Source of the DNA: a virus | DNA: 41,610 nucleotides | Reading direction: 5' to 3' (one strand) | Virus record (IMG/VR): IMGVR_UViG_3300006484_000022 | Span: 1 to 41,610 of that record | Shown here: positions 7,438 to 14,574 of the stretch, in pieces | How positions within the stretch are numbered: position 1 is the first letter of the stretch | Layout of the letters: each line of letters begins with the position of its first letter | Program-made: the position numbers and the translations under genes | The notes under the pieces: model-generated | Database searches by the model: none | What the model saw: only the letters and a program-made list of their open reading frames with translations | Told to the model about the DNA's origin: nothing

Positions 7438-8542
7438 TTAATGCATTCTCCGTGATTGCGTCAAGTTCATCTTGTTCATGCTGGCCGCCAGAATCTTTAA
7501 TTTCATCAGGATGTAGATCCCATTCAGCCATCATAGTGTCTAGGCATCCATCTTCGTTTAAATTCCATGGCTTGCGGAATTTTGCAACAACTTCGCCAGT
7601 AACTGGACTAATGTACTGTAGCCTATTACCAGTTTTTGTTAGCATACCTTTTGCTTCAAAGAAATCAACTAGTCCGCTGTATGGGCTCATACCAGTTTCA
7701 TACGGAATTTCAACTTGCACACTTTCAAATGGTTTCGCATAACGTGTTTTCATTACTTTACACGCTGCACGAATACCGTTAACTGTCGTAGTTTTGTTAC
7801 CATCAGCATCTGTTTTTAGTTTAAGTTTGCGCATTGCGATAACAATTGATGATGCATAGATAAAGCCTTGACCGCCAGAAATTTTATCATCTGGATCAAA
7901 CATATCCTGTGAGGCATATGTGTGGTTAGTTGCTAAAAATCCAACATTATATTGACCTAGCATGTTAACAGTATTACGAACTAGTGATGTTAGTGCTTTA
8001 GGTTTACGGCCCATGTCGCCCTTCATATCACCCTTCTGGAATTGATCTACGTCTGTGGGTGTTAGCAACATTCCAAGACTGTCAACTACGAATAGGATTT
8101 TAGGACGTTCGTCTTTGTCTTTGTCTGCGTATTCAGCTTTGTAGTCTTTCATGAAGTCGCTAACAACCTTTGCAACATCATCAATCATGGCAAGATTTAG
8201 TTTCAGTAGTTTATCGTCATCAGTGCTTACGCCAAGCGCATGAAGCCATTTCTCGTCAAGTGCGTTTTCACTATCGATGAGAACAACGAAAATTCCGGCT
8301 TCTTGTGCATGTCGAACAATGTTTCCACTCGCAATATAGCTTTTACCAGCGCCAGATTCTCCGGCAAAAACAGTTACTTTGCCTAGTGGAATACCTTTGT
8401 TAAAGTCCCCACTAATAAGTTTATTAAGAGTGTAATTGCCAGTGCTAACCCAAGTGTCTGGATCATTAAATCCTACACTTAGACCAGGCACTGCCTTGGT
8501 AATGCTCTTGCGAAATTTACTAATATCAAATGGTCGCGCCAT
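7424..8542 (-). CDS. uvsX: UvsX RecA-like recombinase
   Basis: UvsX is the T4-type strand-exchange recombinase. From the chosen start MARPFD, the Walker A is GESGAGKS (61-68). A Walker B-like ILFVVDSLGML and the NHTYASQDMFDP plus ISGGQGFIYASS segments of RecA-type DNA-binding loops follow. Its 372 residues compare with 391 in T4. The frame is open upstream to 8704, but that would overlap the preceding 64-residue gene. ATG 8542 has GGAG about 10 bases upstream and starts 1 base after that gene's stop. The C-terminus is acidic (EQDELDAITENALNEAE). Its unit also contains uvsY. Confidence 0.95.
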   Translation of the reverse strand: MARPFDISKFRKSITKAVPGLSVGFNDPDTWVSTGNYTLNKLISGDFNKGIPLGKVTVFAGESGAGKSYIASGNIVRHAQEAGIFVVLIDSENALDEKWLHALGVSTDDDKLLKLNLAMIDDVAKVVSDFMKDYKAEYADKDKDERPKILFVVDSLGMLLTPTDVDQFQKGDMKGDMGRKPKALTSLVRNTVNMLGQYNVGFLATNHTYASQDMFDPDDKISGGQGFIYASSIVIAMRKLKLKTDADGNKTTTVNGIRAACKVMKTRYAKPFESVQVEIPYETGMSPYSGLVDFFEAKGMLTKTGNRLQYISPVTGEVVAKFRKPWNLNEDGCLDTMMAEWDLHPDEIKDSGGQHEQDELDAITENALNEAE

Positions 8543-8543
8543 A

Positions 8544-8738
8544 TTATGATCGCTCCATACTAGATGCTTCTTTAATAAGTTCGACGACTTCATCAATTGA
8601 ATTACAAATAATTTTAGTATTTGCCCAGTCATCTGCGGTGTCGCGCCCAGATACTGAAACGATATATCCGTTGTCTGCTTGTGTGATAGTGATATCTTCG
8701 TCAACTTTATGTAGTTTTACTGATAGCTTTGTAGCCAT
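8544..8738 (-). CDS. Small hypothetical protein upstream of uvsX, 64 aa
   Basis: The product begins MATKLSVKLHKV and looks like a compact beta-alpha protein (strands around KLSVKL, DITITQ, GYIVSVSG and a final helix). It has a good ribosome site (TTTGGAGAAATTAAA before the ATG) and ends 1 base before the uvsX start. I do not recognise it. Strong context and a strong translation signal support a real gene. Confidence 0.75.
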   Translation of the reverse strand: MATKLSVKLHKVDEDITITQADNGYIVSVSGRDTADDWANTKIICNSIDEVVELIKEASSMERS

Positions 8739-8777
8739 TTTAATTTCTCCAAATAATAATATGATTGTTAATTGTTA

Positions 8778-8797
8778 GGGGGGCATGCATGCCCCCC
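8778..8797. other. Perfect 20-base palindrome between gp32 and the uvsX unit
   Basis: Six G, then CATGCATG, then six C: an 8-base-pair stem with a 4-base loop when read in either direction. There is no U-tract on the leftward side. It lies just after the gp32 stop and could be a transcript-end stabiliser or partial terminator that sets the gp32 to uvsX ratio. Confidence 0.7.
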
Positions 8798-8817
8798 TTG
8801 TTGGACAGTATACGTAA

Positions 8818-9843
8818 TTATTCTTTACGGTTGCGAATCATTGCAAGGATGTCCTGTGCGCTTGGTTTTGCATCGCCTGATGCTGCTGGTGCTGACTCAC
8901 GTGCTACTTCCTCATTTGATTTAAATGGGATTACGTCGTAATCTGCTGCTGGAGCAGGAGCAGGGCTTGGCGCTGGCGCAGGTGCTGCTACTGGTGCTGC
9001 TGGTGCTGGTGAAGCTGATTGAGGGCGGGCGCCGCTACCTGATGCCGGAGCATCAACACCATATGGACGATAATAATTAGCAAAACGCTCTGGATCGTAT
9101 AGTTGTCCATCAACGCTTGCTTCAAACATTTCAAAGATAGCGCCTAGGTCTTCTGCACTTGGCTTCTTTGGTAGATAATCGTTTAGATTAAATAGCCCAT
9201 GCTGTGCAATAGCGTCACGTTCTTCTTGGTTAAGTGAACGCTCACGACGTGACCAGTTTGAAGTACCGTAATCTGCATAGCCACCCTTGGCGCCTTTAGA
9301 TACTTTAAAGTCGGTGCCGTTCTCATAATCGGTTGGGATTTCTGGGAAATCAGGATCCATTAGTGCCGCACTGATGATCTTAAAGATCTGTGGGCTGATT
9401 ACAAAACGACGGATTGGATTTTCTGGAGTATTGTCTTCGTTGATTGGATTATCAGTTACAAAGCCTTGGAAGATATATGATTTTTTCTTCCAGTACTTAC
9501 GTGCAAGAGTTTCCATTGAAGAATCTTTAAACCACGGACGGATTTCAGCATGTACTGGGCATGTTTCATTCCACATTTCAATACATGGAACCTGTACTGT
9601 TACAGGTTTATTTTCATCCCCACCTTTAACGCCTGGGAATTCAAAACGCATCATCTGACGTTCTTTCCAAAAGAACGTGTTTGATTCATCTGCGTCTGGG
9701 AGGAATCGAAGCGTCGCGTTTTCGCCTTCCTGGATATTCCAGTGTGCGTAAATTGCGTTATCGCCTGTGCCTGAAGAGCGGTTGCCAGTTTGATTTGTTT
9801 GCTGTGCAAGTAGTTTCGCACGGATTTCTGCTAGTGATGCCAT
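8818..9843 (-). CDS. 32: gp32-like single-stranded DNA-binding protein
   Basis: T4 gp32 binds and protects single-stranded DNA cooperatively and organises replication, repair and recombination. Here the N-terminus (MASLAEIRAKLLAQQ) matches the basic cooperativity arm. The core has FWKERQMMRFEFPG and a metal-site-like C87-x7-C95-x2-H98. The middle resembles the marine-phage gp32 core (SYIFQGFVTDNP, RRFVISPQIFKII). A Pro/Ala linker (about 265-310) joins an end segment with SAQDILAMIRNRKE. The tail is less acidic than the T4 one. Its 341 residues compare with 301. A long leader with a hairpin precedes the start. Confidence 0.92.
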   Translation of the reverse strand: MASLAEIRAKLLAQQTNQTGNRSSGTGDNAIYAHWNIQEGENATLRFLPDADESNTFFWKERQMMRFEFPGVKGGDENKPVTVQVPCIEMWNETCPVHAEIRPWFKDSSMETLARKYWKKKSYIFQGFVTDNPINEDNTPENPIRRFVISPQIFKIISAALMDPDFPEIPTDYENGTDFKVSKGAKGGYADYGTSNWSRRERSLNQEERDAIAQHGLFNLNDYLPKKPSAEDLGAIFEMFEASVDGQLYDPERFANYYRPYGVDAPASGSGARPQSASPAPAAPVAAPAPAPSPAPAPAADYDVIPFKSNEEVARESAPAASGDAKPSAQDILAMIRNRKE

Positions 9844-9885
9844 AATATTTTTTTCCTTTATTAGCCTATGCTGGTATATGATGTT

Positions 9886-9901
9886 GCAAACATCTGTTTG
9901 C
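9886..9901 (-). promoter_or_regulatory. Leader hairpin upstream of gp32, candidate autogenous operator
   Basis: On the message strand GCAAAC-AGAT-GTTTGC forms a 6-base-pair hairpin 43 to 58 bases before the ATG. It is flanked upstream by two AACAATAGC repeats and downstream by A/U-rich sequence. In T4 an RNA pseudoknot at about this distance nucleates gp32 binding and represses translation. Confidence 0.45.
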
Positions 9902-9936
9902 TATTGTTTTTCGCTATTGTTTTTGTTAGCCATTAC

Positions 9937-9965
9937 AGTGTAGTATAATTGCTGCTCACTGTCAA
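9937..9965 (-). promoter_or_regulatory. Early promoter for gp32
   Basis: Exact TTGACA (9960-9965), a 17-base spacer and TACACT (9937-9942, 4 of 6). A TATACT at shorter spacing is an alternative. It predicts a leader of about 90 bases. Confidence 0.6.
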
Positions 9966-9970
9966 GCAGT

Positions 9971-10001
9971 TTTTTAAAATTAATTGCCTAATTTAGGCAA
10001 T
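9971..10001 (-). terminator. Weak terminator overlapping the stop of the 425-aa gene
   Basis: Stem ATTGCCTA / TAGGCAAT with a 3-base loop includes the stop codon. The tail TAATTTTAAAAAA is only partly U-rich. Confidence 0.5.
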
Positions 10002-11270
10002 CTTTTTTCGTAGTAAGAACATTGCATGCTCGTCTAGGGCAGCTTCAGCAGCTGGTGCTGGTGATGCCTTTGGCTTTAGTGCGAACATAACGAACTTTGC
10101 AAGCACATTTAGAGATGGCTTGTCTAACTTAAAGACATTCTCACTTAGTTCTCCCAGTACGTTTGATAGTTCGTCATTAGTTGTACGTTTAGCAATAAAA
10201 GACAACATGCTTGCAAGTTTTGCATATGCACCTTGTTGGCCGCTATATTTTGCCGGATCTTCATTATTTGGGTGTTCCGGGTCATTACGGTCAATACGTG
10301 ACATGCCTAGATCACCAGACTGTATAATTCCGTATAGTTTGCTAATAAGTTCTTGCTGCATGTTGTCTCTCTTTCCTGCTTCTGATACGATGCGATTTAC
10401 TCGGCTTACAATTCTTTGCATTTCTTCTGCGGTAAATGTATCGTACAGGAATTGTTCTGTAATGTCAACATTAATTTGTTCTTCCTGAATATTTTCTGAT
10501 TCCTGGAAGTTGTTATAACCTCTCTTTGTTGACAGAGATTTAACAAGTGTTTTGTTTTCAGCAATCTTATTTCTGATTGCTGCAACAATATCCTCATTGG
10601 TTTCGTTGACAAGTTTGTTAGAACGGGTATGCTTTACAAACTTGCTTAGATCTGCGATTTCTTCACAGACGGCCAGGATCGCTTTGCCCTTTTGGTCATA
10701 TGGTGTACCGCCTTCGCTGACGTGCATCGTCATTGCTTTTGCGCCACTCATATATTTGAATGGAAACGCAAATTTCTCGCCTTGTCCACTTTCAATGAAC
10801 AGGCTGTGAATATTACGGCTACGTGAACCTTTTACGCTCTCGTCAACTCCCTTGCTGTGTTTAATAATCAATTTAGCATTTGGACTCATCACATAACTAG
10901 TCTTGATACTACCAAAAGCTTTACTAAATGCGCTTTCGGACATACTCTGACTTTGGTGTGCAAAGTCTTTCGGGGTTATTGATTTATTAAATTTTCTCAC
11001 CGTATATTCACCTAAATTTTTATGGACTGAAGCTTTGATTGTGTTAAGTAACTTTTCGTTACGTGGAATGTCGTATCCCGCACCAGCCTGGACTACTACT
11101 TCTGTCTTTGCTTCGTCATGACGAATTGATACCATTAAGTCTTGATCATAAGCATAAAACCGTGTTGCTTCTTCTGGATCCATTGTTTTTATCCCGGCGG
11201 CTGTAAACAAACGTAGTTTATAATTAGCGCCCTTTAGAATAGAGAATATTTCGCTTGCAAGTTGTTCCAC
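9993..11270 (-). CDS. Conserved-looking hypothetical protein, 425 aa
   Basis: I do not recognise this protein. The N-terminal half is alpha/beta (MEQLASEIFSILKG, LMVSIRHDEAKTEVVVQAG, FAFPFKYMSGAKAMTMHV). The C-terminal half is helical with long charged helices (about 215-400) and an Ala/Pro linker before a basic end (FLLRKKIA). It starts with GTG at 11270, preceded by AAGGAAAAC and a late-type CATAAATA promoter, and is followed by a weak terminator, so it behaves as a single late gene between terminase and gp32. Late expression suggests a virion, packaging or lysis-stage role. Nothing in the sequence decides which. Confidence 0.75.
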   Translation of the reverse strand: MEQLASEIFSILKGANYKLRLFTAAGIKTMDPEEATRFYAYDQDLMVSIRHDEAKTEVVVQAGAGYDIPRNEKLLNTIKASVHKNLGEYTVRKFNKSITPKDFAHQSQSMSESAFSKAFGSIKTSYVMSPNAKLIIKHSKGVDESVKGSRSRNIHSLFIESGQGEKFAFPFKYMSGAKAMTMHVSEGGTPYDQKGKAILAVCEEIADLSKFVKHTRSNKLVNETNEDIVAAIRNKIAENKTLVKSLSTKRGYNNFQESENIQEEQINVDITEQFLYDTFTAEEMQRIVSRVNRIVSEAGKRDNMQQELISKLYGIIQSGDLGMSRIDRNDPEHPNNEDPAKYSGQQGAYAKLASMLSFIAKRTTNDELSNVLGELSENVFKLDKPSLNVLAKFVMFALKPKASPAPAAEAALDEHAMFLLRKKIA

Positions 11271-11294
11271 AGTAGTTTTCCTTGTTGTTATAAC

Positions 11295-11302
11295 TATTTA
11301 TG
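11295..11302 (-). promoter_or_regulatory. Late promoter CATAAATA
   Basis: CATAAATAGTTAT lies about 25 bases before the GTG start of the 425-residue gene, in the gap after gp17. Confidence 0.6.
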
Positions 11303-11310
11303 CTAGTTGC

Positions 11311-12873
11311 TTATAAAAAGCTCATCGGCATTGGCTCATCGTAATCATCATCATCAGTGGTGCCCAGATACTCAAATGCGTCTTCTTCGTATTTTGTTAT
11401 TTCCAGTGCCATTCGAACAATCAATACTAGTGACATTACTAAATCATCATGTTCACCTTCTTTTGCTGAAAAGCTATTGCCACGTGCAATAAATGTTTTT
11501 AACTCACGCAATAGTGGCTTGCTTGCAATTTCAAGTTTATCTGTTTCAATCCATTGCTTTAATTTAGCACATGAACTTATTTTACTTTTATGCGTCGTTG
11601 TAAATCCGCGGCGGCGTGCTTTTGTATTACCATGCGCTCTGCTTTCACTAAGGAATGTACCAGCAAATGATTCTTCGCCTATTTCCTGAACCATCACAAG
11701 ACCAGCTTCACCAAGTGTATTGTTTTCCATACTCCAGTATATTTCGCTCTTGCCGTCAGTTTCTTTTTGTATTTGATTTACAATTTGCTGTACTATGCGT
11801 ACTTGCTGTTGAATAGGCGTCTTATTGTGCTGCCATTCTGCCACTTGATTCATTCCAGGTAATTCATATACTTGTATTGCTGCACTGTCGCCACCGGTAC
11901 CTAGACTTGGGTCCAGTGCTACCATATAAATGTGTCCTGGAATTAAAGGTTTATACCAACGAACTTGGCCTTGTTTTGCATATGGATCCTTGGCCTCCAT
12001 TCCTGCCAGTTTTAAACTGTCAATAAGTGTTTCGTCAAATGCAATGAATTCGTTTAAGTGTTCACGGCGGAATCGTTCTTCACCAATCTTAGCAAGTTCT
12101 TCATCTGCCCATGTTTGATCACGGTCCGGGTGTCGTTTCCAGTCTGCGCTGTAGCTGCGGAAGCCATTTGTTCCGGTATCCCGTTCGTTACCATATTCGT
12201 CATACCGCCTGCTTGCGGTTCGCCAAATTTGTGCGAATTGGTCGTCGTCTTGATTAGGAGTACTTGTAATAATACATTTGCCGCCTGTACTAAGTGTTGG
12301 ACTAAGTGCTGTCCAGAATTCACGTGCAATACTAGGGCGCACGAACGCAAATTCGTCTAGGTATGCGAGAGAGATGGATAGACCACGGCCTGTGTTATCA
12401 GTTGTTGCTTGCGCAATAATACGACTACCATTATCGAATTCAATACTACCTTTGTTGTAGCTTGTAACACCTGCACGTAGATAGTCAGGAAGTGTCTCAT
12501 ATGCAAAACGTATACGACTCATGATTTCTGCGGCGCCGCTGTATTTGTGCGCTGCAATAAGAATTGTTTGATCAGCGTTCATCATAGCATACCATAATAG
12601 ATATCCTGACGCCGCTGTTGACTTGCCCATCTGTCGACTGATAAGTGCTATGCTATATCTATAGTCATGGTATGTATCAACAAGGTCACGCTGATAATCA
12701 AAAAGGCTAAACTTCATACGACCCTTCGTAGGGTGTTGAATCCAACAATGCTCTGTCATAAAGTATTTTGGATCTGCTACACATTTTGCTATCTCAATGA
12801 TTTGCTCTGGGGTATAAGATTCTTTTTGATACGGATCTTTAACTAATTTTGAATTTGCTGTTCCTTTGGCCAT
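11311..12873 (-). CDS. 17: Terminase large subunit gp17
   Basis: gp17 is the ATP-driven packaging motor and headful nuclease. From MAKGTANSK, the ATPase has SRQMGKST (Walker A, 79-86) and ISLAYLDEFAF (Walker B with the catalytic E, 167-177), then ITSTPN (coupling motif, 202-207). The RNase H-like nuclease has D321 (VALDPS), E383 (SMENN) and H475-D476-D477 (EHDDLVMS). It has 520 residues against 610 in T4, within the family range. The frame is open to a GTG at 12900, but that codon lies inside the upstream terminator hairpin. ATG 12873 is 5 bases after a late promoter box with no Shine-Dalgarno, implying a leaderless message. Confidence 0.96.
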   Translation of the reverse strand: MAKGTANSKLVKDPYQKESYTPEQIIEIAKCVADPKYFMTEHCWIQHPTKGRMKFSLFDYQRDLVDTYHDYRYSIALISRQMGKSTAASGYLLWYAMMNADQTILIAAHKYSGAAEIMSRIRFAYETLPDYLRAGVTSYNKGSIEFDNGSRIIAQATTDNTGRGLSISLAYLDEFAFVRPSIAREFWTALSPTLSTGGKCIITSTPNQDDDQFAQIWRTASRRYDEYGNERDTGTNGFRSYSADWKRHPDRDQTWADEELAKIGEERFRREHLNEFIAFDETLIDSLKLAGMEAKDPYAKQGQVRWYKPLIPGHIYMVALDPSLGTGGDSAAIQVYELPGMNQVAEWQHNKTPIQQQVRIVQQIVNQIQKETDGKSEIYWSMENNTLGEAGLVMVQEIGEESFAGTFLSESRAHGNTKARRRGFTTTHKSKISSCAKLKQWIETDKLEIASKPLLRELKTFIARGNSFSAKEGEHDDLVMSLVLIVRMALEITKYEEDAFEYLGTTDDDDYDEPMPMSFL

Positions 12874-12878
12874 AATTA

Positions 12879-12886
12879 TATTTATC
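12879..12886 (-). promoter_or_regulatory. Late promoter GATAAATA placed directly on the gp17 start
   Basis: The box is followed by exactly 5 bases and then the ATG. In T4 late promoters the box spans -13 to -6, so +1 would be the A of the start codon. Confidence 0.65.
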
Positions 12887-12916
12887 CATAAAAATAGCAC
12901 CCAAAGGTGCTATTTT
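12887..12916 (-). terminator. Intrinsic terminator upstream of gp17
   Basis: Stem AAAATAGCACC / GGTGCTATTTT (11 base pairs) with loop TTTG on the leftward strand, ending in a U-run that merges into the late promoter. It closes the two-gene candidate prohead unit. Confidence 0.88.
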
Positions 12917-12936
12917 ATTACATCCTATAGTAAGGA

Positions 12937-13491
12937 TTATTTGGCTGCTTTGTGAGCCTCGTAAAGTGCCTTCATGTCTTCAACATTATGTTCAGTAACT
13001 TGCACTTTCATATCTTGTGCATCCAAGTAACGCTTTAGACTTAGATTAACACCTTGTGCAAAATCATATGCATCACCATGTGAAGTTGGTTCAATTTCTC
13101 CAACGCCTTCTGGTGTATTTGCCCATTCATCTAGCTTTTGTGTAATTGAATCTTCGCTTAGTCCCGCATTGCGCATCATGATTATTAGTTGCGTGGTGTC
13201 CATTGTTGGTGACTCGACCACAGTGTCAGTGTCATTACAACTGCATTCGTCATTTCCACAATCGCATGCGGCGGCTTCTTTAACCGCGACTTTTTCATCT
13301 TCGTCTTCGCCGTCGCGCTGGGCAATTGCCTGACTCATCGGCTCATCTGTGTCGCCGTCGTTATCTAAGTCTGGAAAATCTGGCTTTGCTTCTTGGATAT
13401 TGTATTCTTTTATTTCACGATCTGCTGGGCTTGCTACGCTTTGTTCCGTAGCTAGACCTGCGAGATTTAGAATTCTGTCTAGATCACTCAT
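12937..13491 (-). CDS. Acidic hypothetical protein, possible prohead core protein, 184 aa
   Basis: The N-terminus MSDLDRILNLAG is followed by a linker, IQE at about 33-35 before AKPD, a Ca-loop-like DLDNDGDTDE (about 41-50), a Cys-rich stretch (CDCGNDECSCND) and a helical C-terminus. The I-Q-E/A site fits the T4 gp21 prohead protease rule (L/I-x-E before a small residue). A short N-terminal peptide ahead of such a site is typical of proteins carried into the prohead. It overlaps the preceding gene by 8 bases and shares its late promoter. The function is inferred, and the family is not recognised with certainty. Confidence 0.65.
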   Translation of the reverse strand: MSDLDRILNLAGLATEQSVASPADREIKEYNIQEAKPDFPDLDNDGDTDEPMSQAIAQRDGEDEDEKVAVKEAAACDCGNDECSCNDTDTVVESPTMDTTQLIIMMRNAGLSEDSITQKLDEWANTPEGVGEIEPTSHGDAYDFAQGVNLSLKRYLDAQDMKVQVTEHNVEDMKALYEAHKAAK

Positions 13492-13984
13492 TGTCTTTTT
13501 CCTTCTCTTTGCGTAGCTTTAGTAGCTCTTGAACAAACTTTGTATTGTATTTGTCGCCATAATAATCTTCAGATTTGATAGCGTCTGCTTCTTTATAATC
13601 TGGATCTTCCAAGAGACTTTTTATTACTTCACCAGCTTGTTCAGCTTGTTCAGCTTTTTCTAATGGCTCTTGATCACTGCGTACTTTCATGAAGCCGTCA
13701 CTGATCCCAATTAAATTTTGAATTTCTATTTGAATTTGATATGCACTCGCTGGAATAGTAGTCGTAAACTCAACGACTTGGATTTCATAACCACGTAGCT
13801 GTGGGAAATCATGTGGTGTTGATTGCAACATCAATTTCTTCGGGGCGCCGAACTTTTGGACGTTGTACTTTACTAAGTGACGTTCAATTCGGTCAAATTC
13901 TTCGTTTGTTAGCTCTTTGGCTAACTTAATTCTATATGTATATGTTTTTGCAGACTCCTGCAAGTATGATTTAAAAGATTTCAT
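13484..13984 (-). CDS. Hypothetical protein with capsid-targeting-like N-terminus, 166 aa
   Basis: ATG 13984 is preferred over 13990 because AGGAG lies 8 bases upstream of it. The product then begins MKSFKSYLQESAK, a short amphipathic basic start followed by LQE/S. This fits the T4 gp21 prohead protease rule and resembles capsid-targeting peptides. The body has a strand-rich domain (YTYRIKLAKELTNEEFDRIE, RGYEIQVVEFTTTIPASAYQI) and a highly charged helical tail. It is transcribed from the late box at 14006-14013 together with the next gene. A prohead-internal role is inference. Confidence 0.65.
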   Translation of the reverse strand: MKSFKSYLQESAKTYTYRIKLAKELTNEEFDRIERHLVKYNVQKFGAPKKLMLQSTPHDFPQLRGYEIQVVEFTTTIPASAYQIQIEIQNLIGISDGFMKVRSDQEPLEKAEQAEQAGEVIKSLLEDPDYKEADAIKSEDYYGDKYNTKFVQELLKLRKEKEKDNE

Positions 13985-14004
13985 GGACATGTCTCCTAGT
14001 ATTA

Positions 14005-14574
14005 CTATTTATCGTTTTCATCGTTTTCTTTCATTTTCGCCATAATGTCCGCAATCATACTGGAACGATCACCAACAATCTTGCCTTCAATCGCAGGCTG
14101 ATATTCGTCATTGTTCTCATTGGCTTTTCTAATTTTAAGTTCTAGTTCTTTTTCTTGCATATCAAGTCGCTGTTTGCGCATCTGCAATTCAACCATCTTT
14201 AGCTTTTTATCTATTTTGGCTTGTTTAACTTGTATGGCAGCGGCCAACATTTTACTGGCACTATCAAATACTGGTGCTGCATGTCGATCCTCAACATTCT
14301 TACCTAAGTCGCATAGTTCTTCAAATGTTTGCATTGCTTTAGTAGCATACTCGTCCATTTCACGCTCTATATCGTCCAAACCTTGCACAAGTGGCAATGC
14401 TGCATCAACCCGTTCAGCTAACGCCATCTCATTCTTGTGTAATGCTATTTCGGTTTGAACTTCTTCTAGCGTCAGCGTAGGCTCATCGTCGTCTTCTTCT
14501 TCCTCGTCGTGATAGTTGAACTCAATATCTTCTATAGGCGGTAAGTTAAATTCGTCTTCAAGTCGCGTTGTCAT
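14005..14574 (-). CDS. 16: Terminase small subunit gp16-like
   Basis: gp16 forms the ring that recognises DNA and stimulates the gp17 motor. The 189-residue protein has an acidic N-terminus (YHDEEEEDDDE, about 21-31), a central coiled-coil region with APVFDSASKMLAAAIQVKQAKIDKKLKMVELQMRKQR split over helices (about 98-135), and an end with IVGDRSSMIADIMAKM. The acid-coil-tail order, length and position in the gp17 cluster fit marine gp16. It overlaps the preceding SGNH-like gene by 17 bases. Small terminases diverge fast, so the identity is moderate. Confidence 0.7.
   Translation of the reverse strand: MTTRLEDEFNLPPIEDIEFNYHDEEEEDDDEPTLTLEEVQTEIALHKNEMALAERVDAALPLVQGLDDIEREMDEYATKAMQTFEELCDLGKNVEDRHAAPVFDSASKMLAAAIQVKQAKIDKKLKMVELQMRKQRLDMQEKELELKIRKANENNDEYQPAIEGKIVGDRSSMIADIMAKMKENDENDK
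14006..14013 (-). promoter_or_regulatory. Late promoter GATAAATA for the two prohead candidates
   Basis: CGATAAATAGTAAT lies inside the last codons of gp16 and about 22 bases before the chosen ATG, with AGGAG in between. Confidence 0.65.

Noticed and set aside
8543-8704. N-terminal extension of UvsX by 54 residues
   Set aside because: It would overlap the 64-residue gene in another frame. ATG 8542 has a proper GGAG and gives the expected UvsX N-terminus.
8778-8797. The perfect palindrome as an origin or recombinase site
   Set aside because: There is no integrase, iteron cluster or AT-rich unwinding element nearby. A transcript-end role fits its position better.
9843-9993. A tRNA gene in the longest non-coding gaps
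   Set aside because: No cloverleaf arms, T-loop sequence or CCA end could be found here or in the gaps near 39113-39293.
10406-10612. 68-residue leftward frame inside the 425-residue gene
   Set aside because: It is an alternative frame of a clearly coding region, without a ribosome site or independent context.
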